A stretch of 64,000 nt of DNA, taken from contig CM034534.1 of the NCBI GenBank assembly GCA_020002185.1, forward strand, positions 17,731,087 to 17,795,086, in the 5' to 3' direction. Shown piece after piece: positions 58,128 to 64,000 of this stretch (position 1 is its first letter; every line of letters begins with the position of its first letter). The notes under the pieces are model-generated. The model was given only the letters and a program-made list of their open reading frames with translations. It was not told where the DNA came from and did no database searches. The stretch is from Paraescarpia echinospica (lineage: Eukaryota; Annelida; Polychaeta; Sabellida; Siboglinidae). The position numbers were made by a program, and so were the translations under genes.

Positions 58128-58830
58128 GTCTGTTCTGGGTCCAATTTTATTTGTAATATATATTAATGACATAGACGAAGAAGTGTGCAACCATCTCCTA
58201 AAATTTGCTGATGACACAAAACACTTAATGTAACGGAGCAATGTATTAAGGCATCACATAAGGCTAATGCGATGCTAGGCACGATTAACAGAGCTATCAA
58301 ATATAAGACCAAAGAAGTAGTTGTAAAAATATACAAGTCCTTAGTAAGACCTCACCTAGACTACTGCATTCAGGCATGGCGCCCATTCAAACAAAAAGAT
58401 ATAGACTTATTAGAAAAGGTGCAACGTAGGGCAACCAGGATGATTTCAGATTTAAGTTACTTAGATTTCCAAAGAGTGCTATATATCACGACTCTGGAGA
58501 CTAGACGACTGCGTGCTGTCTTATTGGAAGTTTATAAAATATTCAATGGGTTAGAGAGTATTCTTCCTGCAGACTACTTTGTTATGGAAAATAAACAGAC
58601 CAAAGCTAAGATTAGATATACGCATGTACTCCTTTACTCAAAGGATAGTTAACGACTGGATTAGACTTCCGGAAGCAGCAGTGATGTCCAAAAACATCAA
58701 CCAGTTCAAGGGACACATTGACAAATATTTATGCAATAGAGCGGAGGCTTACACGAGTCAATGTTTGACTCCCTTCCTTGGCAACTCCTTGACTACTACG
58801 CAGAAGAGCAGGATTCAAGGTAAACATTGA
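58128..58830 (+). mobile_element. second copy of the 36-39 kb LINE, 5'-truncated
   Basis: The sequence starts abruptly at TCTGTTCTGGGTCCAATTTT (within the RT P-Q-x-S-V-L-G-P block) and follows the 38394-39130 sequence closely to GATTCAAGGTAAA. Here the catalytic box is an intact F-A-D-D (KFADDTKHLM). It then shows the same internal deletion and frameshift as the first copy (CACTTAATGTAACGGAGCAA). Extra small deletions lie near 58478 (three or four codons) and 58608. Truncation at the 5' end is typical of LINE insertion. Confidence 0.92.
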
Positions 58831-61294
58831 AAGGGGATTATTGAACTGCAGCTTCAGCACTCTTCTGCTATCTGATGTGATTTTCAAAGACAGGGGTATG
58901 TGCTGTTGGACATTTTTGGTAGAGTATTAATCACCACTTTGATGTTCAAACATGACATCGAAGACAGGGGCTGGCGGGGATAGTGTTGGGGTTATTTTGT
59001 GGTTCAATGGGATTGGTGATGGAGTTATTTTGTGGTTCAATGGGGTTAGTGTTGGAGACTTTTTGCTTTGCTGTTTCTAAATTATGGCCAGTGCTCCATG
59101 GCTGCTGTTGGACATAACGTCGCAAGAGTTCAGGGTTCTTCCTCAAGATCGCATTATATAATGCAGTTTCAGGTCAGACTTTGCAACTCTGAGTAAGTTG
59201 TGTAAAAATGTTATAACTCCCTCCTTGCCTCAGCCTGGTCAAATTAATACTTTAAAAATAAATACGTTTCCAGGTAGAAAGTCATCATGCTGTGTATTTG
59301 AAGTCTTGTTTATAACATGACACATGTAAATGACATAACAACCATCACAATAATGTTTACAAACATTGATTTGTAGTCAGTATCATTAAATGCAGTTCAC
59401 ATATGTGACCAAGATTTTGGTAATTCGTATGTAGACATTGACCTCCTTAATTCCCCTTCCGTATGCTTTGTGTGAACAGGTAAACGTAGACAACTATAAA
59501 CAATCACTTTTATTGTTAATCGACATAGCTGACTCATATCGTCAATCAATCAATCATTAATTTTTAATTCCAACAACCAACAGCACAAATTCTATCATTA
59601 AATAATACAACACCATTTCCAAAATGTAAACATAAACAGGACAGAGTTGATGGAAAGGAGGTGAACAGAAGTGTGCTACATATCTTTGGTTCACCTCCAT
59701 GCAACCAGCATAGTTGTGTATGATACAAACACAATATGTGACACTAACAATCTAAACAAATTACAAATCCATATGTAAAGCATACAGGGCCTACAAAATA
59801 TAATTTACATCTAATATGTTGGTAGAATGGAACTTAGATGTGTTTTAAATGCTTCTGCAGCTAGTAATGCTCTCAAGCAGTGAATGCCACAGTCAATGTT
59901 GCAGACCAGCTGCTTTGTGACAGTCACATTTTGAGGTTTTTTTGCATGTCTAGGGTTAGCATAAAAATAAATGGGAGATGGAAGGATAAGACCACTGCCC
60001 TCAAAATAGACCACATTTTTTGACTTGGTAACTCATTGCTATTTATGTAGTGTAATAACATCCGGTGTCTCAAGATGTCAGTGTTAGAGTTGCATACCTA
60101 ATACAGTGTAGTATACCAGTGTATATACAATATAATTACTTGTGTTCATTTAGAATATGCCGACATGTTGATTTGGAATATTTAATGTGTGCAGAGACAT
60201 TGTCAATATCATTGTGCCAGACTTGATGTGATTAATAGTGTGGTGTTGGTCTGGCATTACAATGTAACTAAATTGCTACAGTTATTGTTTCTTCAGGGCT
60301 GTGTATTAAATAATGTGGGTCAACCAAAACGAGTGCAAATGTCTTGACAAATATGCAAAATAACCTTGGAATCAAATATATACTGCAAATGTAATCTACT
60401 ACATACATGTCAAAAATATTTGCAAATATATGGTATGTGAATAGTGTCAAATTTAACACAATTATTGATTTTAAAATTAAATATGCGTCATAGTTTTGGA
60501 AGCACTGACATTAACAAAACCAACCTTACATGTGTGCATGTAAGCAGGTGAAATATTATTTTTACAAGCTTTCTTCACTCATAGCATATAATATTTTTAC
60601 TGATGTTCTACATGTTATGTAGATGCCTTTTTATTAAACAAAATAAAATATAAATTCCCATTTTCTCATCAGAATGTTGTCAAAAAGTAAATGAGGGGAG
60701 TTTGGTTTTTATGGATATATGTTGATACCCAAGGGTATTATCAACCATCAAAGGGGTTATTCTCAACAATCAACATGTGCATCAAGCATATTTCTTACAA
60801 GCAGCAAAGACCTAGACACATTTATTTTGCCTGGTAGAAGTCATGTGCTCAATTGGGAGACTTGTTTAGAGTAATAACTAGTTTTAAATTCTATAAAACA
60901 AAGTTTTACCAGACCTGTTTTTAAATGTGCACATTGACAAGAAACTGAAAATTTATTTTATTTAGCCTTATGCTGCCATGGGTTTGGTGTTTACATGCAT
61001 GATTATATTCTAGGTGCGGTGTTTAAGTATAAGATTGTCTTCTTTTGCGACTATTGTTGTCTGAGTACACAGAACTTTGGTTTCTTTGCCTGTGACCATC
61101 TAAGTAACTAGTATATGGCACTGGAGTAGACATCTATTGAACATAAATAACATTCAATACTTATGGACAACAGGACGGTGCACTTCAGGTCATGGTACAT
61201 TTAATAGCTATGCAACTATTCATATATAGCTATTGTCAGTGACATAATTCTACAGCTGAATATTGTCAGTTGACTGCAGTTTGGTTGAATCAAG
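58831..61294. other. no gene recognised
   Basis: AT-rich. A 34-bp unit (GTTATTTTGTGGTTCAATGG...) is repeated twice at 58990-59057. No ORF, exon or RNA gene that I can support. Confidence 0.4.
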
Positions 61295-61625
61295 TTGTAG
61301 AGCGCAGTGGTGCAGTGCTAAAGCATCAGATTCAGCTGAGAAAACCCGGGTTCAAATTGTATGCTGTCATTTTGAATTTTGGGCAATTTTGTTCAATCTC
61401 TGTTGCTCCAGTTCATTCAGCTACATGAATGACTACCCGGCCATAGACAATGGTGGATATTTCTATATGAATAGTCTTTGTGTGTTAATTGCAGTGTGGC
61501 TGAATGTTTCCCAGAGAAGTCAAGATGGTGTTCGATTGAACAGATCTGCCAGGGAGTGAAGTGTAAAGTTCTCTGAACAGCACTAAATGCTGCACTATTC
61601 GAGAACTTACCTTCACTTTTCTTTA
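61295..61625 (+). mobile_element. SINE, most complete copy
   Basis: A tRNA-like head with A box (TAGAGCGCAGTGGTGCAGTG, 61298-61317) and B box (GGGTTCAAATTG, 61348-61359), then a CORE-like middle (TTTGGGCAATTTTGTTCA, TGCTCCAGTTCATTCAGC, ATGAATGACTACC, 61378-61440), and a 3' body with GGTGGATATTTCTATATGAA, AGATGGTGTTCGATTGAACA, GATCTGCCAGGGAGTGAAGT, ending near CTTACCTTCAC. Related copies are at 20140-20312, 23925-24180 and 62727-62855. It would be transcribed by RNA polymerase III and moved by a LINE. Confidence 0.8.
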
Positions 61626-62529
61626 AAGTTATACTAATTTATTATAAACTGCCACAATTAGTTTAGACCATCTCTTCAGAATCCTTAGTTCTCTTGAGCT
61701 CAGTATGGTGTATTATTAGTTAAAACTCCATTATTGCCACATACACTGACCGTAAATATGGCCGCCATGTGCAGTGCCTCAAAGACAAAGTCAAACCGGT
61801 TGCAACTGGCTGGCGGCGGTTTCCCCTAAATCACTCTTGGGTATTATTAAATTTAACTGATCTGCCGCCCTATACTATTATTTAGGTGTATATTATAATT
61901 AAATTGATCCATTTACTACCATATGCTGTTATTTGGCACTATATTAATATTATTATTTGGCACAGATGAGAGTAGTAAACATTGAAATACTAGCATGGAA
62001 ACAACTACTTCTATTGAAATAACGCCTCAACGTCTATTACAACAGGTTTAAAGAAATATAGCTGACTATCTATCAGAGTGATGTAAACATTGTAATTGAC
62101 TTTGTATTGTATGACAGAACAGCCAGCAAAAAACAGTTTGTCCAGGAAAGGACATCTAAGAATGTTTCGCCATCATTTCATCAGTGTCCCTTCTCCCTTG
62201 ACCAGTTGATGTTTGTTTGTGAACCTAGATAAAAACCCATGACTGTCCATAGCATTTTGTGGAAATGTTGAAAGTACTCTTTTGGTGTTTTGAAAAAGTA
62301 GTCATTGTACTCTTGTTGACCATTCATGTTGAACTAAAGTGAAAAGGGCTCAAAACATTCAATTAATCGCAACACAACAAAACCAAAGGATTCGGGCTTT
62401 CTCACGACCAGTATGCAATGCAAATTCCAAAGTAACACAAAGTTTAATACATCACGCTCACTCTCTATGTTTTAACGTTAATTCTTTGCAGTTTTAGATG
62501 TCATATGAGCACAGCACAAGTAACCAACA
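61626..62529. other. upstream region of the 62.5-kb gene
   Basis: No coding feature recognised. It contains GGCGGCGGTTTCCCC at about 61813 and ATGGCCGCCATGTGCAGTG at 61759. The promoter of the following gene could lie here, but no core element is clear. Confidence 0.35.
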
Positions 62530-64000
62530 ATGGCTGCCACAAGGAGGTCAAAGGTCAATCCCTATGACCTGGGGAGCAGCAAGAGTTTCTTCTCCCCAGA
62601 GCTGGAGATGGCACATGCCCAAGTGCAGAGGCGTTTGAGTGTGTCCCAGTGCTACAGACGGTCAACCATCACACCCAGGGATCGCCCGGGTGATTCCGGA
62701 TATAAGGTATGTTACTTTCTTGTGGAGTGTAGTGGTGTTTATTATCTCTCAACCGAGAGAACCTGGGCTCAAACGCTACAGTGTCGAACCTTGGGCAAAT
62801 TCATTCATTTAACATTGCTTCAGTTCACTCAACTGTATGACTGAGTACCTGGAAAAATATATTTTTAGTTTACCTTTTTTATGCCCCTCACTCCATGAGG
62901 AGCATAGGCCATCCATGACGACTTTCCAGCACACACGACTTTGGACATTCACAGTCCACTATCTCCTTCCAGGTGTAGACGCTCTAGATCTGTATCCCTT
63001 TGCCAGGTGTTTTTTGCCTTCCACTCCTTCTTTTTTCGTGGGGGTTCCAAGTCAGAAAGTGTGTTGTGATATTCGTATAAGTTTCATGTATCTACCATAA
63101 TGACTGTCTATGTTCGGATAGTGTATGTTTTTGGATATTTAAAAAAACTACAAAAATATAAATTCTACAGTATGTTTTTGGACAGAATTATTTTTGTGTG
63201 TCAGTAATGACTGTATGAATGTGGACACAGGGCACACATAAATAATTCCGTTTTTGTTCTGTATACTCTGACAGCTGACACCTTAATTATTTTTAATTGT
63301 CCAAATACAAGCATTCATTATTGTACATTATAGGATGGACAGTCATTAAAGGGAGGTTTTTTATTCATTTCAAATATATAATCACTATACCGTATAAATG
63401 ATATGCATTCTAACATACTGATTGCTTAAATGTGTTTTAATAAAGCAGTAACAACGTTTGAATTAAACGGTTAAAGGTTTACAAAATCATCACCCTGTTA
63501 CTCAAATCATGAAATAACTTCAAGTTCAAGACACAACTTAACATGTTTTAAACAAAGCTGTTTCTAATTTTATTAATATGTAGTGTTCGTAATACAAGAG
63601 TAAATATAATTCTATCAAAGGTATATGTCCCACCAACTTGCATTTAATAAGCATCAAACATTGTTTGTTGTACCCACAAAATGAAATCACTTTGCAATCA
63701 GAACATTCAGTTTGTAAACTGAGCCACTGTTGGCCCATATTGCTCTGAAGTTGACTTTTCCCACACTCCTGAGTACAAATTGGGACCGAGTATAACCGAT
63801 TCAGTGAATGTCTTGCTAATATTCACCATTCTGAGTAACAGTGTAGTTTTAAAGTACTTTTGTTATTATTTATTAATGTGAGATTATTGCTCGGCAGTAC
63901 TAGTGTCTCCCCATGTTTGTCGTTGAAGCCTACGTCAGTATTTTTGAGTTGATACAATCTGCTTGCAGAGAGCGCACAGTGATCTCTTCTGTTTCATCAG
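62530..64000 (+). CDS. first exons of an unknown gene, runs off the window
   Basis: ATG 62530 in good context (CAACAATGGCTG) opens 59 codons: MAATRRSKVNPYDLGSSKSF...QRRLSVSQCYRRSTITPRDR...GDSGYK, ending at the donor AAG|GTATGT (exon 62530-62706, phase 0). A second exon probably starts at 63969 after CAATCTGCTTGCAG with RAHSDLFCFI, in the matching phase, and continues past the window edge. The peptide is basic and serine-rich with no signal peptide or membrane span; I do not recognise it. The intron holds a SINE scrap and AT-rich sequence. The first exon is convincing; the second rests on 32 bases. Confidence 0.6.
62727..62855 (+). mobile_element. SINE 5' portion inside the intron
   Basis: GGAGTGTAGTGGTGTTTATT (A-box region), CTGGGCTCAAACGCTA (B-box region), CTTGGGCAAATTCATTCATT and TTCAGTTCACTCAACTGTAT follow the order of the SINE at 61295. 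It begins 20 bp inside the intron of the 62.5-kb gene, sense to the gene, and is truncated after GAGTACCTGG. Confidence 0.7.

Overview
This is a AT-rich, repeat-laden window from an animal nuclear genome. Split genes with GT-AG introns, many decayed non-LTR retrotransposons of CR1-like and RTE-like type, hAT and TTAA-type DNA transposons, tRNA-headed SINEs, long microsatellites and a ZCCHC4-type gene all point to a metazoan. The mix (CR1-like LINEs, EGF plus F5/8-lectin gene remains) suggests a marine invertebrate, perhaps a non-vertebrate deuterostome or a lophotrochozoan; the sequence alone does not settle which. There are no bacterial-type operons, CRISPR arrays or phage genes.

Layout. 0-2.4 kb: a probable first coding exon on the minus strand (120-309), a candidate MITE (1191-1597) and a hairpin. 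2.4-3.8 kb: a decayed hAT (ZBED5-type) transposon with inverted ends and an 8-bp target duplication. 4.0-5.15 kb: two unrelated LINE 3' fragments. 5.5-5.7 kb: a 50-bp triplicate. 7.5-11.1 kb: a broken LINE whose ORF1 is split, exactly at a TTAA, by a 657-bp TTAA element. 11.2-13.6 kb: a minus-strand CR1-like LINE. 14.4-14.85 kb: a scrap of LTR-retrotransposon pol. 15.6-17.2 kb: a frameshifted EGF/F5-8 lectin gene. 17.4-21.2 kb: the C-terminal five exons of a ZCCHC4-like rRNA methyltransferase gene, with a 331-bp tandem duplication in the first intron and a minisatellite starting at the stop codon. 23.3-25.7 kb: SINEs and a 36-copy, 39-bp minisatellite. 26.1-30.3 kb: a TC tract and two LINEs. 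30.8-33.2 kb: a segmental duplication plus about 1 kb of composite microsatellite.

35.2-39.9 kb: a LINE scrap, then ~70-bp CACGTG-rich arrays that occur in both orientations (a foldback structure) and were invaded by a 2.98-kb CR1-like LINE. 39.9-45.1 kb: no gene seen. 45.1-48.3 kb: a near full-length RTE-like LINE with a 16-bp target duplication. 48.3-53.4 kb: no gene seen. 53.5-56.6 kb: a candidate four-exon minus-strand gene of unknown function with a 46-bp minisatellite against one splice donor. 58.1-58.8 kb: a second copy of the 36-39 kb LINE sharing the same internal deletion. 61.3-61.6 kb: the most complete SINE. 62.5-64 kb: the first exons of an unknown plus-strand gene running off the window.

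The host genes (ZCCHC4-like, the 53-56 kb gene, the genes at each edge) do not form an evident functional unit. Most of the readable coding signal belongs to dead mobile elements. The strongest unusual signals are the foldback arrays, the two LINE copies with one shared deletion, the in-frame TTAA insertion, and the frame and zinc-ligand anomalies in the ZCCHC4-like gene.
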